A stretch of 64,000 nucleotides of DNA from Pseudoclavibacter sp. 13-3. Lineage in GTDB: Bacteria; Actinomycetota; Actinomycetes; Actinomycetales; Microbacteriaceae. The notes under the pieces are model-generated. The model was not told the origin of the DNA, searched no databases, and was given only the letters and a program-made list of their open reading frames with translations. Each line of letters begins with the position of its first letter. Positions within the stretch are counted from its first letter, which is position 1. The stretch is taken from positions 186,001-250,000 of the forward strand of contig NZ_JAJOZT010000004.1 in the NCBI RefSeq assembly GCF_021168475.1. The letters run 5' to 3'. The translations under genes and the position numbers were made by a program. Of this stretch, positions 43,117-52,302 are shown one piece after another.

Positions 43117-43971
43117 TCAGCGCTGCTGAGGCTCGTCGGCGACAGTCACGGCGAACCGCCGGCCCTGCAGCGCCGGATTGGTGGCGCGCACCTGCGCGAT
43201 GCGCTGCAGGCTGATCTCGGTGTGCACCAGGGCGTCTTCGGCACCGGTGGCCGAGAGCACCACCCCCATCGGGTCGACGATCAGCGACCGGCCGATGCCG
43301 TCGGGCACCGACTGCCCGGCGGCCAGCACATAGACGGTGTTCTCGATCGCGCGCGCCTGCACCAGCGTGCGCCAGTGCAGCTCTTTCAACGAGCCGCCGA
43401 CCCACTGCGACGGCACTGCCACCAGCTCGGCGCCGGCGTCGACGATGCGTCGGGTGATCTCGGGAAAGCGCAGATCGTACCCGGCCTGCAGCCCGACGAC
43501 GATGCCCTCGACCTCGAAGGTCTGCGGGTCGTCGAGGGGCCCCGGCCGCACATACCGCGACTCATGGTGCCCGAAGGTGTCGAAGAGGTGCACCTTGCGA
43601 TAGATTCCCTCGATCTCACCCTTGGGCGATACCGCGACCACGGTGTTCCACAGCCGCTGGTCGTCGCGATCGTCGACCTCGCCGAAGCCGGCGACCACAT
43701 GGATGCCGTGCACCGCCGCGATCTCGGCCAGCTGACAGACGAAGGGCCCGTCGAGCGGCTGGGCATGGGCGACGAAGTCTGCTCCGAGACGACCGTTGAA
43801 GTACGAGGCGTACTCAGGAAAGACGACGAGGGATGCTCGCCGCCGGGCCGCCTCGGCGACGCACTTCTCGATCATGCGCAGGTTCTCGGCCTCGTCGGGC
43901 CCCGGAGAGATCTGTGCGGCCACCACCGTCACGGTCTTGTTCAGCCAGAGGGAGTCTTCGGGAGTCGCCAT
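43117..43971 (-). CDS. Nitrilase-superfamily protein lacking the catalytic cysteine
   Basis: This 284-residue protein has the carbon-nitrogen hydrolase fold: VTVVAAQISPGPDEAENL, the catalytic Glu in VVFPEYASYF (E53), the catalytic Lys in IYRKVHLFDTFG (K126), and SRYVRPG. The nucleophile position, normally Cys in C-Y-D-L-R-F-P-E, reads AGYDLRFPE with Gly at residue 164 (codon GGG at 43486-43488). The rest of the fold looks intact, including AVPSQWVGG and HWRTLVQARAIENT. It is therefore probably not an active amidase of the usual kind; a regulatory or binding role is possible. Alternatively a single-base error could hide a TGC or TGT codon, though GGG to TGC or TGT needs two changes. Confidence 0.85.
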   Translation of the reverse strand: MATPEDSLWLNKTVTVVAAQISPGPDEAENLRMIEKCVAEAARRRASLVVFPEYASYFNGRLGADFVAHAQPLDGPFVCQLAEIAAVHGIHVVAGFGEVDDRDDQRLWNTVVAVSPKGEIEGIYRKVHLFDTFGHHESRYVRPGPLDDPQTFEVEGIVVGLQAGYDLRFPEITRRIVDAGAELVAVPSQWVGGSLKELHWRTLVQARAIENTVYVLAAGQSVPDGIGRSLIVDPMGVVLSATGAEDALVHTEISLQRIAQVRATNPALQGRRFAVTVADEPQQR

Positions 43972-44101
43972 GACGTCATCTTCTCACAGCGCAGACACCG
44001 AGACGGCGCACGACTCTCGGCCAGAGCCGCCCGGTGGGGTAAGGTGTGCCTCATCGAGGCAGAATGCCGCCCGTCTCAGCGCACCTTTCGAGGAGAAGAC
44101 C

Positions 44102-45640
44102 GTGCCCATCACCCAGTCGATGCTGCAGGTCGCGGCCTCGCACCCCGATCGCCTCGCAATCGTCGGCGACCGTCTGCGCCTGACCTACCGCCAGCTCGTC
44201 GACGACGGCTCCCGCGTGCAGGCCGCCGTCGAACACCTGGTGGGCCCCGACCGCGCGGCGGCGACGACGACAAGCATCCCCGAGGCGCAGGGGCGCCCCA
44301 TCGTGGGCATCTGTCTGACCGACGCCGCACAGACCGGGCGTCTCATCGCCGGGCTCGCCGGATTCGGTGCGATCTCAGCGACCATCGACCCGCGCTGGCC
44401 GGTCGACCATCAGCTGCACGTCATCCGCTGCACGCAGATGGCCGTCGTCATCACCGACTCGACCATGCTGCGACAGCGGCTGCACAGCTGGCCCGGCACC
44501 GTGATCACATCGGCGGCCTTCGACGATCTCACCCGCCGGCTGCCCCCGGCGAGCGCACCCACGGTGCGAGACGGCGACGAGCCCTTTCTGCTGCTGTTCT
44601 CGTCTGGCACGACCAGCGCGCCGAAGGGCTTCATCCGCACCCGCCGCGAGTACCGATACAACATCGCTGTCTCGAGCCGCTACCTCGAAGCGCTCGACGG
44701 CGAGCGCACCCTCGCACCAGGCCCCATCTCGTACAGCCTGACGCTCTACGCCCTGCTCGAAGTGCTCGCATCGGGCGGCACCTGCTCGCTGAGCGACTCG
44801 TTCTCGCCGATTCCGCTGGTCTCGCGCATGCGCGACGAGGGCATCGAACGCATCGTGGCCGTGCCGGCGGCGGTGCAGGGCATTGCGCAGGCCGCCCGGC
44901 ACGAGCCTGCGGCGGCCGAGCTCCTGCGCCTGCTGGTCACCGGCGGCGCGAATCTCTCGGCGAGCGTGCGCGAGAGCGTGCAGCAGGCCTTTCCCGGCGT
45001 GCCCCTGATCAGCTACTACGGAGCCGCCGAGATCGGGTTCATCGGCGACAGCCGCGACGGCGACGGCACCCGCATCCATCCCTATGACGGCGTCGAGATC
45101 AGCATTCGAGACGGGCAGGGCCGCCCGGTGCCCGCCGGTCAGATCGGCGAGCTGCACATTCGAGTGCCGTCGACGGCGGCCGGCTACGTCACGGCGCTCA
45201 CCGGCGAGCGCCTCGTCGACGAGAGCGGGTGGGCGACGGTGCACGACCAGGGCCGTCTGGCGGATGACGCACTCGAGCTGGTCGGTCGCGCGGGCGACAT
45301 CGTGGTCACCGGCGGTCACAAGGTGAGTCTTCCCGAGGTGGAACGCGCCTTGGCCGAGATTCCCGGCTGCGAGCACAGCTGCGCTGTGGCGGTGCCCGAT
45401 CGCAGCCTCGGGTCGATCGTGGTGGCCGTCATCGAGCACGATGAGAGCGCCCGCAGTGCAGCCGAGCTGCCGCCCAAGGCCGAACTGCTCGCAGAGCTGC
45501 GCCAACGCCTGGCTCCGCAGTTCGTGCCCAGAAGGTTCTGCGTCGTCACCCGGCTGCCGCGCACCGTCGGCGGCAAGATCCGGCGTACCAAGGCGACCGA
45601 GCTGATCAAAGCCGACGGCCCTGAGGTCACCCGGCTGTGA
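44102..45640 (+). CDS. AMP-dependent acyl-CoA synthetase/ligase
   Basis: This 512-residue ANL-superfamily enzyme activates a carboxylic acid as acyl-AMP and probably passes it to CoA or a carrier. It has LLLFSSGTTSAPKGFIRTRR (P-loop A3, though the Thr-rich run is shortened), YYGAAEIGFIGD (A5), GRLADDALELVGRAGDIVVT (A7-A8) and PRTVGGKIRRTKATELI with the A10 Lys. It starts at GTG 44102 with GAGGAG upstream. Its stop overlaps the ketosynthase start (GTGA), so the gene is translationally coupled to it. It resembles small aryl- or fatty-acid ligases of biosynthetic clusters more than the classic long-chain FadD; the substrate cannot be read. Confidence 0.87.
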   Translation: MPITQSMLQVAASHPDRLAIVGDRLRLTYRQLVDDGSRVQAAVEHLVGPDRAAATTTSIPEAQGRPIVGICLTDAAQTGRLIAGLAGFGAISATIDPRWPVDHQLHVIRCTQMAVVITDSTMLRQRLHSWPGTVITSAAFDDLTRRLPPASAPTVRDGDEPFLLLFSSGTTSAPKGFIRTRREYRYNIAVSSRYLEALDGERTLAPGPISYSLTLYALLEVLASGGTCSLSDSFSPIPLVSRMRDEGIERIVAVPAAVQGIAQAARHEPAAAELLRLLVTGGANLSASVRESVQQAFPGVPLISYYGAAEIGFIGDSRDGDGTRIHPYDGVEISIRDGQGRPVPAGQIGELHIRVPSTAAGYVTALTGERLVDESGWATVHDQGRLADDALELVGRAGDIVVTGGHKVSLPEVERALAEIPGCEHSCAVAVPDRSLGSIVVAVIEHDESARSAAELPPKAELLAELRQRLAPQFVPRRFCVVTRLPRTVGGKIRRTKATELIKADGPEVTRL

Positions 45641-46947
45641 GTGCGAGTCAGAGCGGCCCAGCTCAGCGAGGCATCCGCCGCCCGGTCTTCGTCAGCGGGA
45701 TCGGCGCTGTGACCCCCTGCGGGCTCGATGCCGAGAGCACCTGGCAGGCGGTGCTCGCTGGGCGCAGCGGCGTCGGGCTGCTGCACGGCCCGGACGGCTG
45801 CGGCGGGTCGTACGACAACCTGCCCGTGCGCATCGGCGGGCAGGTGCGCGGCTTCGACGCGCGGTCGGTGCTGCCGCCGCACGAGTCGCGCCGTCTCAGC
45901 CGCGTGCTGTGGTGGGCGATCGGCGCGGCAGACGAAGCCCTCGCCCACGCCGGGTCGGCAGGTCGGCTGCCGAGTGCGTCACGGGCCGAGATCATCATCG
46001 GCACCGGGTCAGGCCCGATCGAGACGATGCAGCAGCAGACTCGGGCACTCGACGCCCGCGGGCCGCGTGGGGTCACTCCCTACGTCGCCATGCACGGCGC
46101 GCCCGACGCCGCCGGCGCCCTGCTCAGCATGCGCTACGACCTGCACGGCCCGACCCTCGGTCTCTCTGCCACCTGCGCCAGCGGGGCGGTCGCCCTCGGC
46201 GAGGCCATGCGTCGTATTCGCCACGGCTACGCCGACGCCGTGCTCGTCGTCGGTATGGAAGACTGCCTCAATGCGGTGAACCTCTCGGCCAACGCACGTA
46301 TGCGCGCACTGGCCGCCGGGTACGAGACCGACCCGGCATCCGCCTGCCGCCCGTTCGACCGCGCCCGCGGCGGATTCGTCATGTCCCAGGGCGCAGCGGC
46401 CATCCTGGTCGAATCCGGCGAGAGCCTGCGTGCACGCGGCGGTCGCCCGCTCGCCGAGCTGGCCGGCTATGGGGCGTCGAGCGATGCCTGGCACGCGACC
46501 GCGCCCGACCCTGAGGCGCGCGGTGCTGCGCAGGCGATCGACGCCTGTCTGCAGGATGCCGGCGTCACGCCCAGAGAGATCGGTCACGTCAACGCGCACG
46601 GCACCGGCACTCCGCTCAACGACAGCATGGAGGTGCAGGCGCTCGACCGTGCGCTCGGCCAGGCGGCACGGCAGGTGCCGATCACCTCGACGAAGTCGTC
46701 GACCGGTCATCTGCTCGGCGCGTCGGGCGTGCTCGAGGCGGTGTTCGCCGTGCAGACCCTGCGCGACGCTCTGGTGCCGCCGACGATCAATCTCGCTGAG
46801 AGCGCGTTCCCCGACCACGACGTGGTCACCGGGCGGGCGAGGCCCGTCGAGGTGAGCGCCGTGCTGTCGAACTCCTTCGGCTTCGGCGGCCACAATGCCT
46901 CGCTGCTGCTGCGCCGTGCACTCCACGCGACCGAAGAGACCTCATGA
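45637..46947 (+). CDS. Beta-ketoacyl synthase (KAS II-like)
   Basis: This 436-residue decarboxylating condensing enzyme has a complete active site: Cys180 in LSATCASGAVALGEA, His321 in NAHGTGTPLND, Lys353 in TSTKSSTGHLLGASG and His358. The N terminus FVSGIGAVTPCGLDAESTWQ and the C-terminal LSNSFGFGGHNASLLLR are standard for the FabF type. Divergent stretches (a GPRGVTPYVAMHGAPDAAGA segment) and its setting with a ligase and an acyl-CoA dehydrogenase suggest a specialised route rather than housekeeping fatty acid synthesis. No acyl carrier protein, ketoreductase or dehydratase is encoded next to it. Confidence 0.88.
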   Translation: MSASQSGPAQRGIRRPVFVSGIGAVTPCGLDAESTWQAVLAGRSGVGLLHGPDGCGGSYDNLPVRIGGQVRGFDARSVLPPHESRRLSRVLWWAIGAADEALAHAGSAGRLPSASRAEIIIGTGSGPIETMQQQTRALDARGPRGVTPYVAMHGAPDAAGALLSMRYDLHGPTLGLSATCASGAVALGEAMRRIRHGYADAVLVVGMEDCLNAVNLSANARMRALAAGYETDPASACRPFDRARGGFVMSQGAAAILVESGESLRARGGRPLAELAGYGASSDAWHATAPDPEARGAAQAIDACLQDAGVTPREIGHVNAHGTGTPLNDSMEVQALDRALGQAARQVPITSTKSSTGHLLGASGVLEAVFAVQTLRDALVPPTINLAESAFPDHDVVTGRARPVEVSAVLSNSFGFGGHNASLLLRRALHATEETS

Positions 46948-47049
46948 GCTCGCATGCGCACACGAAACGCTCCCAGACGGCCGCCCGACGACATCTTCCC
47001 ACACGACCGAGCAGCCAGCCGGCCGCCCGAACGACGCGAAAGGCAATCG

Positions 47050-48240
47050 ATGACTGACACCGCACACCGCGACCGAGAGGCGCGCTTCGCCGAGATCTCG
47101 CAGCAGCTGCTGCCAGACGATCTCTGGCAGCGCATCCACGATCGGGCAGCCGACTACGATCAGCGCAACGTCTTCTTCGACGAAGACCTCGCCGAGCTGC
47201 GCGAGCACGGTTATCTCAAGGCCTTCGTGCCCACCGGGCTGGGCGGCGCCGGCCTCGGCATGCACGAGGTGTCACTGCTGCAGCAGCGCCTCGCGCAGGC
47301 CGCGCCGGCGACGGCCCTCGGCATCAACATGCACCTGGTCTGGACGGGTGTGGCGCACGCGATGGCCGCTCGCGGCGACCACTCGCACGACTTCGTGCTC
47401 GAAGAGACGGCTGCCGGCGAGATCTTCGCCTTCGGCATCAGCGAGGCGGGAAACGACCTTGTGCTCTTCGGATCGACCACCGAGGCCGAGCCTCAGGGCG
47501 ACGGCGGCTATCGCTTCACCGGCATGAAGGTGTTCACCTCGCTGGGCCCGGTCTGGACCCGTCTGGGCGTGCACGGGCTCGACAAGACCGATCCCGATGA
47601 CCCGCGAGTGGTCTACGGGTTCGTCAATCGCGAAGACGGCGGCGCCGAGCCTGTCGGCGGGTGGAACCCGTTGGGCATGCGCGCCACTCAGAGCCGCTCG
47701 ACACGACTCGATCACGCGCCGGTGCACGCCGACCGCATGACGCGCGAGATTCCGGTCGGCCCCTCCCCCGATCTGCTCACCTTCGCCATCAACGCGAACT
47801 TCCAGCTGCTGATCGCCTCGGTCTACACCGGCCTTGCGGCACGGGCGCTCGATCTCGCCGTCGAGGGACTGCGCGGGCGCTGGTCGGCCAAGGCGTCGGA
47901 GTCACTCGCCGAGGTGCCCGAGTTCCGGGCGCGCATCGCCGACATGGCGCTGGAATACGAAGCGGTGCCACCGCAGCTGGCGACGTACACGAGAGAGTTC
48001 GACGCGCTCGTCGATCACGGCGCCGGCTGGGCCCGACGCTTCGTGGGCGGCAAGCTGCGCGCCGTCGAGATGGCGAAGAACGTCGTGCAGGATGCGATTC
48101 GTCTGGCCGGCTCGCGTGCCTACGACGCGAGCAGCGAACTCAGCCGTCTGCAGCGCGACGTGCTCGCGGGGATGTTCCATCCCGCCGGCTGGGACGCCGC
48201 ACGGCCCGTCTTCGCGACGCAGTACCTCGACGAGCATTAA
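47050..48240 (+). CDS. Acyl-CoA dehydrogenase family protein
   Basis: This 396-residue flavoprotein has the acyl-CoA dehydrogenase fold: N-terminal helical domain (LREHGYLKAFVPTGLGGAGL), middle beta-domain (EIFAFGISEAGNDLVLFGST; YRFTGMKVFTSLGPVW), and C-terminal helices (NVVQDAIRLAGSRAYDASSE, ending AARPVFATQYLDEH). The catalytic Glu is not obvious by eye. It would oxidise an acyl thioester to the enoyl form with FAD. Start at ATG 47050 (MTDTAHRDREARF) with AAAGG upstream; the 102-bp gap to the ketosynthase gene contains in-frame codons but no better signal. It completes the three-gene operon and is followed by the 48258-48298 hairpin. Confidence 0.87.
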   Translation: MTDTAHRDREARFAEISQQLLPDDLWQRIHDRAADYDQRNVFFDEDLAELREHGYLKAFVPTGLGGAGLGMHEVSLLQQRLAQAAPATALGINMHLVWTGVAHAMAARGDHSHDFVLEETAAGEIFAFGISEAGNDLVLFGSTTEAEPQGDGGYRFTGMKVFTSLGPVWTRLGVHGLDKTDPDDPRVVYGFVNREDGGAEPVGGWNPLGMRATQSRSTRLDHAPVHADRMTREIPVGPSPDLLTFAINANFQLLIASVYTGLAARALDLAVEGLRGRWSAKASESLAEVPEFRARIADMALEYEAVPPQLATYTREFDALVDHGAGWARRFVGGKLRAVEMAKNVVQDAIRLAGSRAYDASSELSRLQRDVLAGMFHPAGWDAARPVFATQYLDEH

Positions 48241-48257
48241 GCGCCGCAGACAGAGAA

Positions 48258-48298
48258 AGAGGGCGTTCACACTGAACTGGTCAGTGCGAACGCCCTCT
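48258..48298. terminator. Strong intrinsic hairpin
   Basis: The arms AGAGGGCGTTC and GAACGCCCTCT pair, and the interior CACTGA/TCAGTG extends the stem around a five-base loop. It lies between the acyl-CoA dehydrogenase gene (plus) and the cold-shock gene (minus), so it can act on both. Confidence 0.85.
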
Positions 48299-48360
48299 CA
48301 GTGTGTGCCGTGCGCGATCAGTGCGATCGATCACGACTCACGAAGTCGACTGCGCCTGTC

Positions 48361-48564
48361 TCAGGCGTTGCGGATGTTCTCGGCCTGCAGACCCTTGGGG
48401 CCCTGCGTCACCTCGAACTCGACGTGCTGGTTCTCTTCGAGGTTGCGGTAACCGTCGCCCGAGATCGCGCTGTAGTGAGCGAACACGTCGGCGCTGCCGT
48501 CATCGGGAGCGATGAAGCCGAAGCCCTTTTCCGAGTTGAACCATTTGACTGTGCCGGTTGTCAT
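48361..48564 (-). CDS. Cold shock protein (CspA family)
   Basis: This 67-residue single cold-shock domain protein binds single-stranded RNA and DNA. The RNP1 motif KGFGFI and RNP2-like VFAHYSAI are intact, with [11 protein letters not shown] at the start. It is a single gene ending just before the 48258-48298 hairpin. The 5' leader on the minus strand (48565 upward) has a short inverted repeat, CGACAG...CTGTCG (48588-48609), which may form a leader hairpin 24 bases before the start; cold-regulated leaders are common for this family. Which paralogue it is cannot be told. Confidence 0.95.
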   Translation of the reverse strand: MTTGTVKWFNSEKGFGFIAPDDGSADVFAHYSAISGDGYRNLEENQHVEFEVTQGPKGLQAENIRNA

Positions 48565-48936
48565 GCGTACTGCTTTCTTTCGTTGTTCGACAGCACTCCT
48601 GCACTGTCGATTTTTCGCGGCCCGGTGGGCGCGAAGCTCTTCTGTCTGCGTATGACCACCGTTGTCATACGACTTCTGCGCGTCTCTTCGTGCGAATCAC
48701 GTCGCACGGCACATTCGCACATGCCACCGAGAGCGCTGATCGTGCAGATGCACGCTCTCAACGGCTTTTCACCGCCCGCGGTAACCCTCAGCCTACACAC
48801 CTCGTCTGCGACACGCGACTCCTACGGCGCGGCGCGTCTCGGCGGAGTCCAACCGACAAGCCCGTCACAGCTTCCTGCTCGGAACTGCACATGCAATCGC
48901 CTCTTGCCTCACAAGCGCCGACGCGAGCATATTCAC
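48565..48936. promoter_or_regulatory. Divergent promoter region, csp and glycosyltransferase genes
   Basis: This 372-bp gap separates the cold-shock gene (minus) from the glycosyltransferase operon (plus). The csp leader hairpin lies at 48588-48609. I find no short gene and no convincing -35/-10 pair; the sequence around 48655-48690 is locally richer in A+T and may hold the csp promoter. Confidence 0.45.
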
Positions 48937-50265
48937 ATGACCATCGACCAGAGCCGACCGGCAATCACCCCAGGCCAGGTGCGCACACCTGATCCGACGC
49001 AGACGCCGCACAGCGTGCTGAACATCGTGATTCCCGTGTACAACGAAGAGTCCTCGCTGATGCGGGCGGTGACGACCACTCGAGCATTTCTCGACCAGGG
49101 GTTCCCGTTCAGCACCACGATAACCATCGTCGACAACGCGTCGACCGACGGAACGTGGCAGGTCGCCGAGGCGCTGGCCGACAGCGTTCCTGCCGTGCGT
49201 GCCGTGCACCTCGACCAGAAGGGACGAGGACTCGCCCTGGCCACAGCCTGGTCTGCAGCCGACTCCCAGGTGCTCGCCTACATGGATGTCGATCTCTCGA
49301 CAGATCTGCGCGCGCTCGCACCTCTGGTGGCGCCTCTGGTCTCAGGGCACAGCGATCTGGCGATCGGGACACGGCTGTCTCGCACCTCGCGTGTGAAGCG
49401 AGGCATCAAGCGGGAGTTCATCTCCCGCTCGTACAATCTGCTGCTGCACGGCACGCTCGGCGTTCGCTTCTCTGACGCGCAGTGCGGGTTCAAAGCGATC
49501 TCGGCACAGGCGGCTCGGGCCCTGCTGCCCTACGTGCACGACTCGCAGTGGTTCTTCGACACCGAGCTGCTGGTCATCGCTGAGAAGGCAGGCCTGCGCA
49601 TTCACGAGGTACCGGTCGACTGGGTCGACGATCCAGACAGTCGGGTCGACATTCCGACCACCGTCAGGCAAGACCTGGGAGGCATCGTGCGACTCGGCTC
49701 CGAGCTCGTGCGCGGCCGGATCCCGCTCGAGACGATCCGCCAGACGGTTCGCCCCGGAGACCCGAGAGCGCCTGTGCCGACCGACGCTCGCACAGCAGAC
49801 CCGCACAGTGCCTCGCTGCTCAGGCAGCTCGTGCGGTTCGGTCTGATCGGTATCGCAAGCACGGCTCTCTACACCGTGCTGCTGCTGATGCTGCAGACGT
49901 TGATGAGTGCCCAGGCAGCAAATCTGCTGGCACTGCTGCTGAGCACGATCGTCAACACCCAGGCCAATCGCAGACTGACCTTCGGCGTGCGCAGCCGTGC
50001 GGGTGCCCTGCGCCATCAGGGTCAAGGACTCGTCGTCTTCGCCCTGTGCTGGCTGCTCACCTCGGTGGCGCTCTCGCTGACTCAGGGGTTCTCTCCCCTG
50101 GTGCAGATCATCGCTGCAACCGTCGCGAACCTTGTCGCCACGCTGCTGAAGTTCCTGCTCTTCCGACGCTGGGTCTTCCGCCCGCGCCCCGCCGTCTCGG
50201 CGACGGCAGCCGATTCGAACGACCGATCCGCACACCTTACGATCATCTCCGGAGGAGACAAATGA
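48937..50265 (+). CDS. GT2 glycosyltransferase fused to a GtrA-like membrane domain
   Basis: This 442-residue two-domain protein has an N-terminal family 2 glycosyltransferase (NIVIPVYNEESSLMRAV; YMDVDLSTDLRALAPL for nucleotide-sugar binding; SDAQCGFKAI; FFDTELLVIAEKAG), and from about residue 295 a GtrA domain with four hydrophobic segments (RFGLIGIASTALYTVLLLML; a second near LLALLLSTIV). It probably makes or flips a polyprenyl-phosphate-linked sugar, as for Bactoprenol glucosyltransferases. ATG 48937 has only a weak GCGAG site. The stop overlaps the next gene's ATG as ATGA, so the pair is coupled and presumably functions together. Confidence 0.87.
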   Translation: MTIDQSRPAITPGQVRTPDPTQTPHSVLNIVIPVYNEESSLMRAVTTTRAFLDQGFPFSTTITIVDNASTDGTWQVAEALADSVPAVRAVHLDQKGRGLALATAWSAADSQVLAYMDVDLSTDLRALAPLVAPLVSGHSDLAIGTRLSRTSRVKRGIKREFISRSYNLLLHGTLGVRFSDAQCGFKAISAQAARALLPYVHDSQWFFDTELLVIAEKAGLRIHEVPVDWVDDPDSRVDIPTTVRQDLGGIVRLGSELVRGRIPLETIRQTVRPGDPRAPVPTDARTADPHSASLLRQLVRFGLIGIASTALYTVLLLMLQTLMSAQAANLLALLLSTIVNTQANRRLTFGVRSRAGALRHQGQGLVVFALCWLLTSVALSLTQGFSPLVQIIAATVANLVATLLKFLLFRRWVFRPRPAVSATAADSNDRSAHLTIISGGDK

Positions 50266-52298
50266 CGACCACAGCATCCACCCCCGAGGCCGCAGCCGTC
50301 GGCGAGACCCGGGCGCACGAGAGCCGGCAGCGCCCACGGTGGGAGCTTCCGGCGCTCGTGGCCCTGCTGGCGGTGACCGCCTTCACCTACATCTGGAATC
50401 TCGGCGCATCAGGTTGGGCGAACTCCTTTTACAGCGCCGCCGTTCAGGCCGGCGCCGAGAACTGGACGGCTTTCCTCTTCGGCTCGTCAGACGCCGGCAA
50501 CTCGATCACTGTCGACAAGCCACCGGCGTTCCTCTGGCTCATGGCGCTCTCTGTGCGGGTCTTCGGGCTGAACACGTGGGCGATGCTGATACCGCAGGCG
50601 CTGCTGGGCGTCGCGACGACAGCGGTGCTCTATGCCGCAGTGCGTCGGGTCTCGACTCCCGTGGCGGCTCTGCTGGCAGGCGTCGCATTCGCCTCGACGC
50701 CCATCGTGGCGCTGATGTTCCGTTATAACAATCCCGATGCGATGCTGGTCTTTCTGCTCACGCTCACGGCATACTTCGTCGTCCGTGCCGTTCAAGACGG
50801 CAGAACGCGATGGATGCTGTGGGCAGGCGTCGCCATCGGGTTCGCCTTTCTGACGAAGCAGCTGCAGGCCTTCGTCGTGCTGCCGGGATTCGCCGCCGCA
50901 TATCTGCTGGCGGCACCCGTGCCCGTGCGACGCCGTCTGCGAGACGGACTGCTGGCCGTCGGAGCGATCATCGCGAGCGCCGGCTGGTGGGTGGCTCTGG
51001 TCGAACTCGTGCCCGAATCGTGGCGCCCTTATGTCGGCGGGTCGCAGAACGACTCGTTTCTCGAGCTCACCTTCGGCTACAACGGACTCGGCCGCATCAC
51101 GGGCGACGAGACCGGATCGGTCACGCCCGGCGGAGGCAGCGGTCAGGGAGGCATGTGGGGCTCGACCAGCATCACGCGTCTGCTCGACGGCGAGATCGGG
51201 GGTCAGGCGTCCTGGCTCATTCCTGCCGCGGTCATCCTGACGATCGCCCTGCTCGTGCTCACGTGGCGTCGTCCACGAACCGATGCGCTGCGGGCTTCGG
51301 TGATCGTGTGGGGCAGCTGGACGGCGGTCACCTTTCTGGTGTTCAGCTTCATGTCCGGGATCTTCCACGCGTACTACACGGTCGCGTTGGCACCGGGCAT
51401 CGCAGGCGTCATCGGGCTCGGCGCCGCTGAGCTGTGGCGGATGCGTGGCGAGAGCGCACGACGGGGGCGCATCCTGACGACCATGTTGGCGGGGACTGTC
51501 TTGGTGACGGTGGTCTGGGCGTTCGCACTGCTCGGGCGCAGTGAAAGCCTGCTGCGCTGGCCGGTTCTCATGCTCGGAGCGGCCGCGGCGATCGGGCTGG
51601 CGGCCAGTGCCTGGGTGCCCGATTCCCGGATGCTCGCCGTGCGCAGCGCAGTCGCCGCGACAGTCGTCTGCCTCGCCGGGCCGACCAGCTACACGATCTA
51701 CACGGTGCAGCAGGGATACTCCGGCTCGATCATCACTGCCGGCCCTGCCGTGCAGTCTGGCGGCACGCAAGGCCCGGGCGGCATGGGCGGCGGCCGAAGC
51801 ATGCCTCCCTCTGGCGCCGGCGCAGCTGACGGCTCCGGTTCGGCACCGAACGCTCCGAGCACCGCGCAAGACGGCTCGGGCACCCAGTCGCCGAGTGCGG
51901 GTTCGTCAGGAGGACGCGCTGAAGGTCGCATGGGGGGCGGGCTTCTCGGCGGCACGACGGTCTCGGATGAGATCGTGGGGATGCTGCAGGGCGATTCCGC
52001 TGGGTTCCGGTGGGCTGCCGCCACGACAGGGTCGCAGAATGCGGCCTCCTATCAGCTCGCCGCCGACGCCCCGGTCATGCCGATCGGCGGGTTCAACGGC
52101 AGCGACCCGTTTCCGACGCTGCAGCTGTTCCAGCAGTACGTCGACGACGGCGAGATCCACTTCTACATCGCCGGGGGTTCCATGGGGGCGGCCAACGGCG
52201 GGTCATCGGCGTCTGGTGAGATCGAGTCGTGGGTGCAGCAGAACTTCACCGCCCAGACCGTCGACGGAGTGACCGTCTACGATCTCACACAGCGTTGA
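50262..52298 (+). CDS. PMT/ArnT-like (GT39/83) membrane glycosyltransferase
   Basis: This 678-residue polytopic protein has about eleven hydrophobic segments in the first 440 residues, the family signature ITVDKPPAFLWLMALSVRVF (Asp-Lys-Pro-Pro), FRYNNPDAMLVFLLTLTAYF and LTKQLQAFVVLPGF, and a Gly/Ser-rich extracytoplasmic linker (about 500-560) before a soluble C-terminal domain. These enzymes move a sugar from a polyprenyl phosphate donor to lipids or proteins outside the membrane. ATG 50262 has GGAGGAG upstream and overlaps the GT2-GtrA stop, which probably supplies the donor. The acceptor is unknown. It ends at the strong hairpin 52303-52357. Confidence 0.88.
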   Translation: MTTTASTPEAAAVGETRAHESRQRPRWELPALVALLAVTAFTYIWNLGASGWANSFYSAAVQAGAENWTAFLFGSSDAGNSITVDKPPAFLWLMALSVRVFGLNTWAMLIPQALLGVATTAVLYAAVRRVSTPVAALLAGVAFASTPIVALMFRYNNPDAMLVFLLTLTAYFVVRAVQDGRTRWMLWAGVAIGFAFLTKQLQAFVVLPGFAAAYLLAAPVPVRRRLRDGLLAVGAIIASAGWWVALVELVPESWRPYVGGSQNDSFLELTFGYNGLGRITGDETGSVTPGGGSGQGGMWGSTSITRLLDGEIGGQASWLIPAAVILTIALLVLTWRRPRTDALRASVIVWGSWTAVTFLVFSFMSGIFHAYYTVALAPGIAGVIGLGAAELWRMRGESARRGRILTTMLAGTVLVTVVWAFALLGRSESLLRWPVLMLGAAAAIGLAASAWVPDSRMLAVRSAVAATVVCLAGPTSYTIYTVQQGYSGSIITAGPAVQSGGTQGPGGMGGGRSMPPSGAGAADGSGSAPNAPSTAQDGSGTQSPSAGSSGGRAEGRMGGGLLGGTTVSDEIVGMLQGDSAGFRWAAATTGSQNAASYQLAADAPVMPIGGFNGSDPFPTLQLFQQYVDDGEIHFYIAGGSMGAANGGSSASGEIESWVQQNFTAQTVDGVTVYDLTQR

Positions 52299-52302
52299 AA
52301 CG

